DNA of 64,000 nucleotides from Drosophila pseudoobscura (taxonomy: Eukaryota; Arthropoda; Insecta; Diptera; Drosophilidae). Positions 12,857 to 25,900 of this stretch are shown in pieces. Below the pieces are notes generated by a model. The model ran no database searches and was not told the DNA's origin. It saw nothing but the letters and a program-made list of their open reading frames with translations. Within the stretch, counting starts at the first letter, position 1; the number at the start of each line of letters is the position of its first letter. Location: contig NC_046679.1 in NCBI RefSeq assembly GCF_009870125.1, positions 18,352,001 through 18,416,000 of the forward strand, written 5' to 3'. The translations under genes were made by a program, and so were the position numbers.

Positions 12857-13840
12857 TTTTTGAGTAATAACATTTCTGTTATTTTAATTTCAAAAACTAT
12901 TAAAATAAATATGATAAAAATTTTAATTTGTGGATGTTTTAAATTTCCCCTTTTTTCCACACTTTTTTCCGTACTAAATGGATGTTCTTTACACCACAGT
13001 CTTTACACTTTAGCTTACTGCTGAAAAGGGATTAGTGAAGATCTATCGATACTGCTGAACCAGGCTTCTTATTTTAATAAGCATTTGTTTTAGCTAAGGA
13101 CAAATACATAAGATATATTGCTTCGTTTATTATCGTATGGTCATCCGAATGGGTGAAATCGAAAACCTTGGCAAGTTCAGTGCCAATTCTAGTAAAATTC
13201 TCAAATAATGCGTCAACTGGGAAACCTGGAAAATCTTTACCAATCAGAAAGGTTATCGTTTCTTCTATACATTTTCGGTCGAAAGCTAAATGAAATTGCG
13301 GAACTCATCGGGTTACATCTTCAACTGTTGAGGAGACTGCGATGAATCCAGGCCTCAAAACAAACTTTTAAAGCTAAACTTGCAAAGCTAAACGTGCAAA
13401 ACTGAAGCAAATGGTAAGATACATTTGAAAGCTTCATATTTTCCAGAAAGTAAGATTAAGCCACATATTTCTTTGTACCGATTGATAGCTGCATTCATTG
13501 GATTGTCAGGATTCAGAAGAATACGGGAATTTTCAATGTTGGTATATCACTCTCAAGCTATTACTAAGAATTTAAACTCAGCTCTGAAAAACATCATCTT
13601 CTTCTTAAAGCCGAATCGAATTTAAAAGAATTGGCAATATGTAACTCTAAATATGTATCTCGACTGCTTCATAGAGGAAAATTGATTTGAAGTTATGTTG
13701 AGGTAAGGGAATGATCGATTAAAATTAGAGCTACAAAAGCTAAGGAAAGGGAAACGTATGTTAGTATTAGTACTTAAAGAAGTGAAATGGAACTAGTGGT
13801 ATATATATGTAGATTGTACATTTTCCGGTACTGTCCCTTA
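12857..13840. other. Intergenic region between myofilin and the MFS transporter
   Basis: The two genes converge here. An AATAAA at about 12903-12908 is a plausible myofilin polyadenylation signal. No other feature is supported. Confidence 0.5.
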
Positions 13841-16800
13841 CTAAGCAGATCTCCGTATTGGTATGATATAAACGAGTATCACACACACTGAAATAAAGAC
13901 ATTGTTAATATGTGTATACTATACATTCTTAAATAAATTACCAAAGAGAACAAAAGTACAAATAGCAAAAGTTATATTACAGTATGGCTGTAATGTAAGT
14001 CCCATTAAGTTTGTAGCTGCGATAATTCCAAGTCGTCCTAAGGACATGCAAAAGCTAACAGCTTTTCCCCTGCAATTTGTAAAATACATTAAAAATATGC
14101 ATAAATTCTTTTCGATTTGTTGTATTTGTAAAGGTAAATGTACATTAGAATGAGGTGTTTACCGTAGATGCGTTGGGACCAGATCAACTATTGCACCGAG
14201 CATGATGGAAATCGAAAGTCCCGGCAGAAGTATATAGAGGCAAAACAAAACTAGTACTGCCGTACGATTTCCAAAAAAGTGCAGACAAAAACCAGAAAAC
14301 GTTGCAATTATGAGCGCAACTAGTAGTACGTTTTTACGACCCAAAGGGTTAATCAGAGTGCCTTGAATCGAAAATCCAATCAAAAAGGCGACTCCAACAA
14401 TTATGTTGTCTATATAAGTTTTGCTTGATATATGATCTGAGCAGGCCTAAATTTATAAGATAATATGTAATTTAAAAAAGGTAATTCCCTTAATTTAATG
14501 AGAAAAATAAGGATATGTACCAGTGTGGAATTTTCTGCTTTTGTGTCATACTCGCTTAATATTTCGCAAACGGTAGATGAATCATTGAAGGCCTCAGATG
14601 ACCGGTTTACGATTTCTGGAAACCAAAATTGCATACCATTTGAGCTGCAAAGAAATATTGTACGTAATAATGAACGGTCATGCACTATTTATGTTTTAAT
14701 AATGTAGTAGATGTCTTATTAATATTTTACTTGATTAAATTGATGTACAATAGATGGTTAGTTTACAAATGTTATTTTCGATTTTCGCTTTACCTGAAAA
14801 ACATCCCAAATACTGCCAAATTGCTAATTATAAAGTAGAATCCGTGTGGCTTATGAAAAAGAGGGACGGTTGCACGTGCAATTTTTGATAATATACAACT
14901 GGGGATATTATCCATCGAATTCTCCTCAGAGTTAACTTCCGACTTGAGCATAAAGTCGTCACAATTAAGTAAGTCCTGGATAGGTTTGCCTCGATTAAAC
15001 TGACAAATCCAAGCAACAGCTTGTATAGCCTCGTTGATTTTATTTTGTGATAATAAAAGCTTCGGGCTTTCTGGAAAGCGTAATAGTATCAAGCCGCCAA
15101 TTAATCCGGGAAGAAGACTTATCAACATAATTAAACGCCATGGCCGAAAAACAAAATCGCCTATGCTGATCGACCAGTTAGCCGACAGTACCATCCAAGC
15201 AGTCACTAAAGTTCCAAGACAAATTAGACAAAATAATAAAATATAAAAATTGTTGATGTAGGTAAAAGTATCATATAAACTCAAACTAGTCTAGTTGACA
15301 GTTTTTTAAGCTATCTGTCTGAAACTTTTCACAGACCAGACCCATCTCTTAGCTGAAGATTTCACAGCGGAATCGCTTAGAGAACATAATATAGCATAGA
15401 GCATACATATAAAAGGTTATTTTTAGATTAACTAATTAGCAATATCTGAAAAAGTATCAGCTATCCATTTTTTCTCGTAATTCTTACCTGGAACATATAT
15501 TGCAGTCACACTGACGAACATTGTGGAATAATTAATAGCAACTGCTCGATGTTTGGGTGTATTGAATTCACTTAAATAGGCATACAGTGCAGCTGACACA
15601 CCACCAATGCTATATGCAAGAGACATTAAACAAACAAAAAATAGCTTTAAACCATGTTAATTAAATGTGACCAATAAATGTAAATTGTATAATGTAAATG
15701 GAGACAGACTCTATGAGAATTTGATGGATTATTTAACAGCATTTTTACGCTTCCAGCTGAACCGACTTTTTCTCATAGATTTGGGGCTTTAACATTTCTT
15801 TTATAAATTATAGTTTTAGTACAAAAGCAAAATTTTAGTTTTAAATTAAAAAAAAAAATATATTATTGATTTGGACGGACATTTTGGCTAAGGAAGGCGT
15901 CTCCGATGTCTCCGATGGAATGCTAGATAACTGAGATTCATACTGGCCTATGCGTGGCACCTCTGAGTGCCTTCCAGGGTAAGCTAACCCTACCTCTTTT
16001 TTTCTAAAACGTGTTAAAACTAAGTAAAAAATACATTGAGAGGCTTGGTTTTAAATGAGCAATTTTCCGTTACTTCCCGGGTGCTGTTTTTGACCGGCCC
16101 AAATACTTTAAACATGAAAAATTGAATTTATTGATACGCTTCTGAGAAATTTCTTAACTAAACCTAATTAATATACATGTATACATATTTATTTTATTTC
16201 CCAAAGTGTCCCACACCCCAATTTTTGGAGGTCAGGTATGTTCATCAATAAGCTCAAAACTCAAACAAAAACCTTTCTCAAATTTTGGTTCTAGCGGCCG
16301 CAATATCACATTACATACTACGCAAATAGGCACAACAGAAAACAACAGAACATTAAAAAAAGAAATGAGCATACAATGAGCAGATCATTTGCGGTCTGGC
16401 TCATGATGATGACCCTGGGGTAGACGAACGCCAGAGCCGAAGACCCCAAGAGTTAGTTTTCTGTGTTCGCTGTGCGACATGTTCGTTGTATGAATATAGT
16501 TGTATGATTAGTGGTAAAACGGAAACTGCAACGATTAACACAGAATTTACATTTGTTTCCCTGAGAACCTGAGTTTAAGAGCATTCCTTTATAACCCTTA
16601 TCGGTATTAACGGTATCGTTGGTGTATCGACTAAATTTGTTCCTTGTTTAAATTCGCACTTACCTTATACCAACAAGTAAGTTAATTAAATTAAACATCC
16701 AAATGTTTGTAACGAACATAAGAACGAATTGTAATATATTGCTGGCGAACACACCACATAGTAACACTTTCCGACGCCCAACGTAGTCGCTGATGTATCC

Positions 16801-17196
16801 CCATATATAGGTCGAGAAAAACAAACCTGTATGTTTAGAAAAATGTTCCTTTACGTGTGCAAATTCTACTTTATTTCGACTCACCAGCAACACACGAAGC
16901 CATTATCAGACCTTTTTCAGCTTGAGTTGATTTAAATTCACATTGCGATGCGATTACTATAATACTCATGGATTGTTGAGCAGCCACAGACGTAATCGTC
17001 AGTAACCCACTAATGATTAAAAGTATCCATTGAGTTTTACCATAACCTGGGAACGGAATCGAAAATTTAGTCTAGTTACAAACCAAGTGACAAGTCGGGC
17101 CAAATCGTAACTGAATACTTTACCGATTTTCTCTAATATCACGTCATAGTCCCACAAATGTACAGCCTGGGAATTATTCTCCAACGAGTTTTGCAT
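13841..17196 (-). CDS. SV2-like major facilitator superfamily transporter, nine exons
   Basis: Exons (minus strand): 17196-17124, 17046-16885, 16826-16664, 15609-15488, 15205-14794, 14644-14521, 14446-14163, 14069-13942 and 13887-13841. Every junction has GT/AG and the phases add up to 505 codons (504 aa) with no internal stop. The start is ATG MQNSLENNSQAV. The fold is that of a 12-TM MFS carrier. The loop 2-3 signature reads WGYISDYVGRRKVLL, with a related motif after TM8 (LINPLGRKNVLL); FPESPKLLLSQ is the typical post-TM6 motif of sugar-porter and SV2 relatives. The large lumenal loop has NRSSEAFNDSSTVC. The family is the insect SV2-like transporters; CG31106-type genes near 96C are candidates. 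The substrate is unknown. The protein should sit in plasma or vesicle membrane. Confidence 0.85.
15880..15995 (-). repeat. Dispersed repeat family B, copy 1
   Basis: On the minus strand this intronic segment reads GGTTAGCTTACCCTGGAAGG and then CATAGGCCAGTATGAAT. The same order of words (GGTTAGGTTGACCC, ACATAGGCCAGTATGG) occurs at 54511-54600 on the plus strand. It is a shared interspersed repeat of unknown class, perhaps part of a non-LTR element. Confidence 0.45.
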
Positions 17197-19075
17197 CGTG
17201 GCATACCAAGCAATCTTGTTGACTGGTCATTGCGCAATTGCAACACCATCTTTTATGCATTGTAGTCTGAAGTCAAGAGCAACTTGAGTGGGGCAAACCC
17301 GTTTTGAGATCAAAGTAAAATATTTTAATATAAACACATTCAATTGTTAAACAGAAGAAAGCAGAAAAAACCAAGATCAAGTTCACCTAAGATTACGAAG
17401 TTTGGTGTCAGCCACAACAACCATTCGCTCTGGGATCATCCGTTTAATTTATGTAGATATATGTAGATGTTTCCCATCCCATAATGAAGAGCTTAGGCAA
17501 TAGGATTTAGACATCTGTAAATTTCAATAGAATGCCTTCAAATTGAATATAGTTACAGAAGTGTGACGCACACAATGAATGAAGTTTATACAGATGTATG
17601 ACTTAGAAGAGAAGGTTAAGTAAAACGAAGTAAATTACACGGAATAGCCGAAGACATTCTAATTAACCGAATTTTTGCATGAGCATTATGTGTACTCTTC
17701 TATTGCAAGGACTTTTCGTTCTTCTTTTCCTTACACATACCGAAGAAAAAACAATTGAAAAGCTATTGCTGACATGTTATACCAATACTTTAATCTATTG
17801 CTGCCTAAATCTACAGGAGAAAAATACATAGAATGCATTCGAATGAATTCACTCAATTCAATAAATTCGCACAGCTTCGTTTGTGTTGTGTGTTGAGCTA
17901 TCTCTATACATATATACATACATATGTATGTATGTGCATATCAGAGCATACACTCACTCAAACTCTTGCGCCGTAGCAATCGACTTCACTCAATTCATTA
18001 TGCGCATTGTTAATTCAAATCCCGTTTTGTGCCATTCATGCAGACCTCTAGTATACTTAGTACATATGTATGTATGTACATAATGTACAAATGTCAATCT
18101 TGTATATGGCCATCTCCAATGACATTCCATGACATGCCATGACGTTCGTACGAAAAAACTAAAAAATATAATGAAAAATTCAAGCCCCTATCTCAGTATA
18201 ATAGATTAAAGAAATCGAACTTACGAATTAAATAAAGTTAAACGTTCAAAAATTATGCAAAACCAAGAATTACTCTAAGACTGTCTTATTGCAGTTAGTT
18301 ACCCTGCTGAAGCTTTTTTTAAACTTCACTCTCCACTAGTGGTCACTGGAGAGATTGGTGTGGCCAAGTCTCAGTCTATTTATGTTGACTTGGTGTATTT
18401 TATTTAGGCTACTGTTTGTGGGGGAGGATTAGTTAAATTGAGTTTGCTCATATGTTGGTACCAGGATTTTGTTTTGTTTTTGTTTTACACCTATGTTACT
18501 AGGATTAGAACGATCTTGTGGACGTGTTTGGTAATAAGATTTCTGATTGAGGAGGCGTAGGAAGAGTGATTATTGGGATTAGTAATTTCGGTAATAGAGG
18601 AGAGGGAGTCGATCCACAGTCCACGTACATATGTATATAACTAACATATATAAACTAACACGATCCATACGTACGGCACATCTTTATTTACGTACGCATT
18701 TTGTTTTTAAAGTAGCATATTCTTGCATATATAAAACATCTCCGTTTTTATCCGTTGTTTAAATTTCGTCATTCTTTTCGTTTTTCTTTTCGCTTTCGCT
18801 TCTCCACCTGGCTTGCGTTGGTGTTGGTGGGAGAATATTTTTCGCGCTACCCTGCCTTTTGAGGGTATATTGTTTTGAACGGTCGTTTTGCATCCGACTC
18901 CATATAGTGGTACCTCTTGCCCCGATATTATTGCTCATCCTCATTATTTTTGGTTTGTTCTTGGTTGGAAATTTTTTGATGTATATTTTATATCTATATA
19001 TTCCGTCCACGGTGTACGATTTCTATAATATAGATACCCGCAATGAATTCCACCAAGACCACATATCCACGGTTC
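17197..19075. other. Intergenic, microsatellites only
   Basis: TATATACATACATATGTATG microsatellite runs at about 17908-17935 and 18060-18080, and C/T-rich tracts near 18770-18800. No coding exon is convincing. Part of 18290-19070 may belong to the decayed BEL/Pao element that follows (LTR or leader), but I see no matching LTR pair. Confidence 0.4.
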
Positions 19076-20790
19076 GCTCACCTTCTTTGCGACTCTACTA
19101 CGCTTATCGCAAATCGATCAGCCAAACATGCCCACTGGTGAGAAGTATTATCGCAAGAAGTTTAAGAGTTCCTAGCACTATGGCCCAATCGGCCGCCAGT
19201 TCCGCACGGTCGTAGTTTGCCTTGGCTGCAAGCAGACTGACACGCTTCGACCAGAAGCTCAGCGCTCCAGATGCTGGTACACCAACCCGCTTGCTCTCCC
19301 AAGTCCATCGAGATCAACTCCGAAGTCTGTGGGCTAAAGTGGACGCGGAGTTCGAGACCTGTGAGGGGACGATATCGGAAGCGGATCCAGAGAGGGTAGC
19401 TGACGTCCAAGGATGTACGATGACTGCTACGCGGTCTATGTGCAATGCCCCAGACTGTCCCTCACACGCCTCAGCTCGCCATTCAAGTGCCGACTTCCGG
19501 TGGTTGCCGCCTTCCTCCAGGTGACACTGGAGTTTTCAGTCGGGAATACCAGCAGTGGCCCACGTTCCGAGATCTGTTCACTGCCAAATATATAGAGAAC
19601 CCAAGGTTGGTCACTGGAGGCAAGAAAAATCTGCTCCACCTCAATAAAAAAAACGCGTCCGCATGGAACGCCCACCGTGAGCGTTTCCAGAACAAGAGGC
19701 TGATACTCAAAGCCCAGCTGAAGATACTTTAAAGTCTGCCCCAAATCCGCACCGAGTCAGCAGCAGCGCTAAAAGAGCTTTAGAGGGCCGTCCACAAGTG
19801 CGTTACGACACTCAACCCTTCCGAGGTCTCGACAGACAGAGTTTTCGCTGACGAAGTGTTAGTGTACCTCATTTCCTCGAAGTTGCCGAAGACAACTTTG
19901 GAGCTCTGGGAGCAATATGTGACACACAAGTCCTAAATTCATACCTGGCACGATATGGACAAGTTCCTGTCGGAGCGGTACCTGTCTCTCGAGGTGACCG
20001 AGAACGGCCATGCAGGCATGGAGGCTCAGGCCCACTCCAGGGCGAGCATACCCTCGTCAGACAAGTCAAAGGGAAATCTCAAACCCATTCCGTTCCCAAG
20101 GGAGGACTGGGCGAAGTCCAGTCCAGATTTCCGAAAGAAATTCACATTATCCGATCATTCATGTATGTCGACGATGTCCTAGTCGGAGCGGATTCTACCG
20201 ATGAGTCTCGACAAGCGATCCACGAGGCTGCACTTAGCTCTGCAGGTTTTCTGCTGAGAAAATGGACTTCAAACCAAGAAGCTATTCTGGCAGGAATACC
20301 GAGTGCTCATCTTCTCCACAATGATTTACTGGAGATTGACGAAGATAGCACGGCTAAACTTTCGGGATTCGCTGCAAAGCGATTTCATACGAGTTCTTTT
20401 TCTACCTCCCCAGTTAGCGCCTGAGTCGTCATACACCAAACGAACAGCTCATTCCCAGATTGGAAAGCTATTCGACCCCGCGGGGTGGATGGCCCCATTA
20501 ATTGTCCATTCCAAGATCTTCATGCAAGAAGTCTAGTTGCAGGACCTGGGATGGGACTATGAGCTTCCAAGCGAGATCTGCCAGTTAGTAATTCCCCCGT
20601 TATGACCTCAGAGCAGCGTGCTGTAAAGATCCATTTCGCACTCAACCCAGCCGAAGACTTCCTCGAACGATTCTGCAGTCTGGAGAGAGCTCTACGAGTC
20701 CGTGCCAAGGTCAAGTTCAAGTTCTATCCTGAAAATGAACCCTTTCCTAGACCGTCATGGGTTGATCAGAGCATGCGGCCGTGGAATGCG
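19076..20790 (+). pseudogene. BEL/Pao LTR-retrotransposon relic
   Basis: Broken frames on the plus strand in gag-then-pol order. Around 19220-19410 lies a gag-like stretch (LTRFDQKLSAPDAGTP). At 20161-20260 is the reverse-transcriptase catalytic motif YVDDVLVGAD with downstream GFLLRKWTSNQ, which is the Pao/BEL form. At 20400-20530 is QIGKLFDPAGWMAPLIV, the conserved block after the RT of BEL/Pao. Several stops and frame changes separate these parts, and no protease, integrase or LTR pair was found. The base composition is clearly more GC-rich than the flanks. Confidence 0.8.
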
Positions 20791-21237
20791 ATTCCGGTAC
20801 TTGCTGCTTATCACTTCATGTACATCAATTATCGATAACTTTTTGTTATTTATATCAAGCTCAGTCATCTTTTTACATTTGCCTATTCCTATACTATTAA
20901 TTTCATTCTATCTTTGCTTAATGGTACAGCAGTTTTGGAATTATTGTATGGATTGTTTTAGTAGAGTCAATAATATTGCCAATTTACTAAATTAAAATTG
21001 TGAAAATTTCACAATTCAAACCCACATTTATTCATTTAATGCTCATCAGCTGCTTTTTTGACGGAATGTGAATCGGGGTTTCACGTCCCATAATCCCACC
21101 GTTCCCTCGGGATGTGCTCGGTATGCACAGACTATAGTACTGATTCCCCCTTAAAATACTAAAATACGGACAAGTAAAAAGTATTTTAGTATTTTAACCG
21201 GAATTAGTATTACCATAATTTGTATATTTATAATACA

Positions 21238-21903
21238 ATGGCTGATTTTCAAGAACAGTTAAAACAATATCGCCTTAAAAAGCGAAGGAAAAAAACAATT
21301 GAAAATTTAAAAGATAAATTTTACAGATTTTTAATGTTTGGCACTGGTTCCCCTAAAGAAACTACAATCGATTTGCAACAGGTACCGTTTACGTGTGAAA
21401 TTGCATACGTATGAAAGTGCATACGTACATACATACATATGTACATATGCAGAGAAATATAAAATTTGCGTTCAAGTAAGATTTTCTGTTAATTTCATAC
21501 ACATTTTTTTTAGCCTTCAAAAAACCATCCCGAACTTTTCGAAGAAAACTCGCACGATGGCTCTTTGTCCTCCAGTGCGAACGAATTTGTGGAAGAAAGC
21601 AGCATTATGCCCGAAACCGAAGACCATTCAGGGGGGAACGTACTCAAGTATACTCTTTGGACTGTATATCTTCTTTTTTGGATAACTCTCTATGTAATAG
21701 CCATTGAACTGAAGTTTGGATTGGTTTATCTTATGTTTTCCGCACTGTTTGGTATTTATTTTAATACGCGAACGGGCCCAAAAAAACAAAACGAAATTAG
21801 CGCATACAGTGTTTTTAACAAAAATTTTGAGAGTATAGACGGTACACTGAAAGCAGAGCAATTTGAACGTGAAATTCGATATGGCTCGGGAAGTGTAAAA
21901 TAA
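21238..21903 (+). CDS. SAYSvFN domain protein (SAYSD1-like)
   Basis: Two exons, 21238-21381 and 21514-21903, joined in phase 0 with GT/AG borders, 177 aa. The N-terminus is a basic coiled region (EQLKQYRLKKRRKKTIENLK). A hydrophobic hairpin follows (TLWTVYLLFWITLYVIAIEL, then a second segment), then the family signature ISAYSVFNKN and a short tail ending YGSGSVK. Human SAYSD1 is an ER membrane protein that binds UFM1-modified ribosomes in translocation-associated quality control; that function is known for the family, not shown here. The layout and length match the family. The fly orthologue that I recall (CG13663) also lies on 3R. Confidence 0.85.
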
Positions 21904-22320
21904 AATGATTTATTTGTATATGGAGCTTAAGCTTTTTTATATCTATTATAGAGTATTCAAAATCTTATAAAATTTAAAGTTAACGTACCACATTTTTCTG
22001 AATCTTTCAAATTCATTCATGTACATACACTGCCGATCAATAGAATAGACTCAATGCATTTTTGGTTTTACACTTTGATTCTATCATTTGTGAAATAAGC
22101 TTTCGACGAAATTTTTTTGCTGTTAGAGCAGTATCGTTGACAAAATAGGGGAATAAGAGTGGGCTGCAGAAATTCGTCTTTCCCTATGCCGAAAAACTAG
22201 CTTTTTTGGCGATCATTCGAATAGATTCAGAGGCTGCGGTTTCAGTTACTGATAAGCTGTATACGGTGAAAGGTGCATTTATATACCTCTTGCACTTTTC
22301 AAGTTTTTTTTTAATATAGA

Positions 22321-22757
22321 ATGGGTCGTGGTAAAACTGTAACAGCGGAAGAAAAATCTCAAATATTGGTATATCGAGACAGCAACCTTACCACCAGGCA
22401 GATAGCCAAACAAAATGTTTAAAAGGCCAGTCTGTTGTCTCATTTCTTAAGAAATCCATAAAATTATGGAAATAAGAATAATATGAATGCTCCAAACAGA
22501 AAAGCATTCGCGCATTCGCGAAAGAACATTATTTGACCCGTCACCATAGTCGTGAGGGGGGTACAATGGTGTGGGGTGCCATCTCTTATGGAACATATGA
22601 AATCCAGTTTGTTTCGTATAAGATGAATGCAAAGAGCTACTCCAAATGTCATTTCCCTACTTTTCCAACATCTTAGAGACATCAAACTGGACTTTTCAGC
22701 AAGACAATGCCCCAATCCATACTGCTAGAGTGGTAAAGAAGTGGATTGAAGACGAAT
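22321..22757 (+). pseudogene. Tc1-type transposase relic
   Basis: Begins with MGRGKTVTAEEKSQILVYRD, the helix-turn-helix start of Tc1-like transposases. Later pieces in shifted frames read GGTMVWGAISYG (catalytic-domain block) and QQDNAPIHTARVVKKWIEDE (the second Asp region). Internal deletions removed most of the DNA-binding half and the C-terminus. The sequence ACTGCCGATCAATAG near 22030 may be the remains of the left inverted repeat; no right end was found. Confidence 0.75.
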
Positions 22758-22959
22758 AATAATAAGAAGAATAATCAAAAAATACGTACGCCAGAAAGCG
22801 TTCAGCGTTAATGGTAAAAAGCCATATTCATCACGACAAAATGTTATACATATTATGAAATAATAAGAATGCGTCTTTCAATGAGATATTTTTTTGTATT
22901 TAACATCAACAGTTACATTTAAACATAATTCCTTAGTCTATCCAGGTAGTCTAAAAATT

Positions 22960-25900
22960 CTAGCATTTCGCCGTACTTCGTGAAGGTAGTAAACATAAAA
23001 TGCTTAATGCCATAACTATATGCCAGATTGAGTGAACAATGTGATAATTTTGCTTTGTTTGCAGAAAAGCATAACACACCAAGCCTACACAAACAAGGCA
23101 AATCCCAAAAGGCAGCCAAACTGTCAAGTATCGGCGAGACGGGAACATTTTGCGAGTTTTGGCACAGCGAAAGCCCCAGCTGGTCGAAATTAGGCAGATT
23201 CCTGTCAAGGCTGGTGCGAGGAAAACCCAAAGGCTCTGTTTATTAAGCTCTGTTCCGAATGCTAGCAGAATAGCCCCAAACATATGTAAAGGAGACGCAA
23301 ACTGTTGTCGGACGTCGGCCATAGCTACAAGTGTTACCCAGATAGCCAAAAGTCCACAATAGAAATCGCAAAATTGCAAAACACCAATTTTTACCAGACA
23401 AAAACTATACTCATCTTCGCCCGAATCGCAGGCATGATAGAAAGTCGAAAAAAACATTGCAAAAAAATAAATTATGCCTTCTGTAAAGTAGCGGCGACTT
23501 AGAGCGACGTAAATGCTCGGAACGAAGATTAAGTTACTTAAAGTTAGTAACAAGGATGCTAGTAAGATGGACATATTTGTAGGAACCTGGGAATCTTCGG
23601 TACAGTCCCAACCCCGATATCCCTTCATGCATACGCATGTGGAAAAAACAAAGCCACCGGACATATAGTGATAACAGCGGCCAAAGTGACCGCAACGTCC
23701 TCCCACACAAGGGCTTGATGACACGGAAAACACCACTGAAGTGTTACAGTTATTGTCTTCAATATGCTCCTCCATCGCAGTTTTGTGGTGTATTTTGAAT
23801 AGCCGTGTCATGTCGTAGTTGGAAGTGCATTGATAGTCCATCAAACATTCCTTCACTTTGAATGTCTCCGTTTCATTCATACCAGCTAAGCAATCTGGCG
23901 ATTTTATACAGGCATCGTATTCCTTAGCATCACTAGCACAGGGACACGGAGGGCGAATTTCCTTCAGGAGGTTTTTATGATGGACAACGAACTCCTTGAT
24001 ATTATCGATTATTTTACCACGTGCCGTTTCTGCTCCATGGCAGTAGAGTCCCATGGTCACATACCTAGACACAAAATTGTATACTGTAAAAAAAGTTTCA
24101 TGATTGTAATCAAGTATAAACTTACCATCGTCCACTTTCAGGAAAGGGAACATGAATTAGGCCAACACTATCCGTGTTGTTCACTATTTTAGACGCGTTT
24201 CTCAGGTGCTGTCCGTAGCGGCATTTATCCGGCCATGTGGGAACTCCGGGTTCGCCCAATTGCATACAAACAATTATTTGTATGCTGTGATTATTGAATT
24301 TTGGCAGTACAGTATCAATTGGATCGCTTATAAGTTTTTCAGCAAGTATGCCCTCACGCTCAGAGGCTGGCGAAAGTTTCGGGGGAAGCAACTTTACTTC
24401 GGTATCCGTATGGAGAGCATGCTTCATAGACACGGCGAATGTCAGTGTGCCCCCAATATCATTTACTTCGCCGAGGTCAAATGAGAATCCTGAAGCTGAT
24501 TCTGTCGTTAAGTTAAGGACGGCAGGTACAGTGCCATTTTCATCTGGTTTGAGATCATAATCAAACATAAAGAACTCGCGATATGTTTGCCGCAGCAGTG
24601 AGTAGAAGTTCATGTTACGAAAGCGCGTCGGACTCCATGCGTTAAAGCTATTAGTATCTTTATCACCTTGCATATTTTTCCCCTTTAAAAGGCTAATTGG
24701 CTCTGGGAGATGAAAATCAATTTTGATAGAATATGATACATTTTCCGGCACATCCAATTTTAAATTATCTATGAGCTTTTTCAACAAACTACGCTCTGTT
24801 TCTAAAAACAGATCGGTTTCTGTATCACCTTTAGTCAGTACTTTTTTGGTTTCTGTCCCATACTTAGCTTGTTCCGCTTTGCCAACAAATTTCAGCTTGG
24901 CATAGTGCCATGTGCTCGGCTGCACACAAAACGGAATTGAGATTTCCTTCGTCTGATTTGCACGGATGACCGTAATATGGATCTTGTTTTGTTCGTCCTC
25001 GCTGGATTCAATATTTTTCTGTGGGTATGCATTTGCTTGGACATAAAAACCAACGTCTGGACAATGTACGCACACTTTTAAGAATGAGATACGAGCCGTG
25101 GCAGTGCCAACGTTGTCAGGCACATAGAATTTGTAAGTAATTTCATTGTTTCCGGTTGTTGCATCGTGGAGTTTGTGCGCATCACTCTTCGACCCGGATG
25201 TGGGGTTATTGTGAGTGAAGTTTTGAAGTTGAGCATTTCTTTTGGCTTTTATACTTAGCTGTTGTAGTTTATTTTGAGTGCCGTGCAGAGAAAGTCTTTC
25301 GTCCTCATCGCTTTCTTGAGCAATATCATAGTTCGTTAGATTGCCATTATGTACTTGACCATTATTTACGCTAATCGGGCGGAATCGCGTCACAGACAAC
25401 TCAGCCAGCAACAACGAGTCGCATGAAGCAGCGAGGCCTGAAAAAATGGAAAAAAGATGCAATTTTAGTAATACCCTAGATATGCCGTTTATTCAAGAAT
25501 ATGGGGAAATCAGAACGATGAGAGTCCTAAAAGCTAAAGTCCTATTAACTCGATTTGAAACAGGATGAACGTTAGAAAAAGGTTCCAGATAAAGTTGATG
25601 TACAGAATAAGAGGACTCCAAAGAGCATATATTTTAATGATTAACAGGTTGAAAAAGATTTCCAACAGCTTCATATAATATATCTACATAAAGATAGAAA
25701 ACAAAAATGTTCAAAACGTTGTTGATTTTAAAGAAATTTCAAAGTATTATTTTTGGAAAAAGTATTAGATGCCGGGACTCTACTTTAAAAAAGTGATAAC
25801 TTTGACTGAATGACTTATAAAACATACATACACATGTATACATTTGAATTACTAATTTAAAAATTTTAATTTTATTACCTTGTTGCTCAATGCGATCATT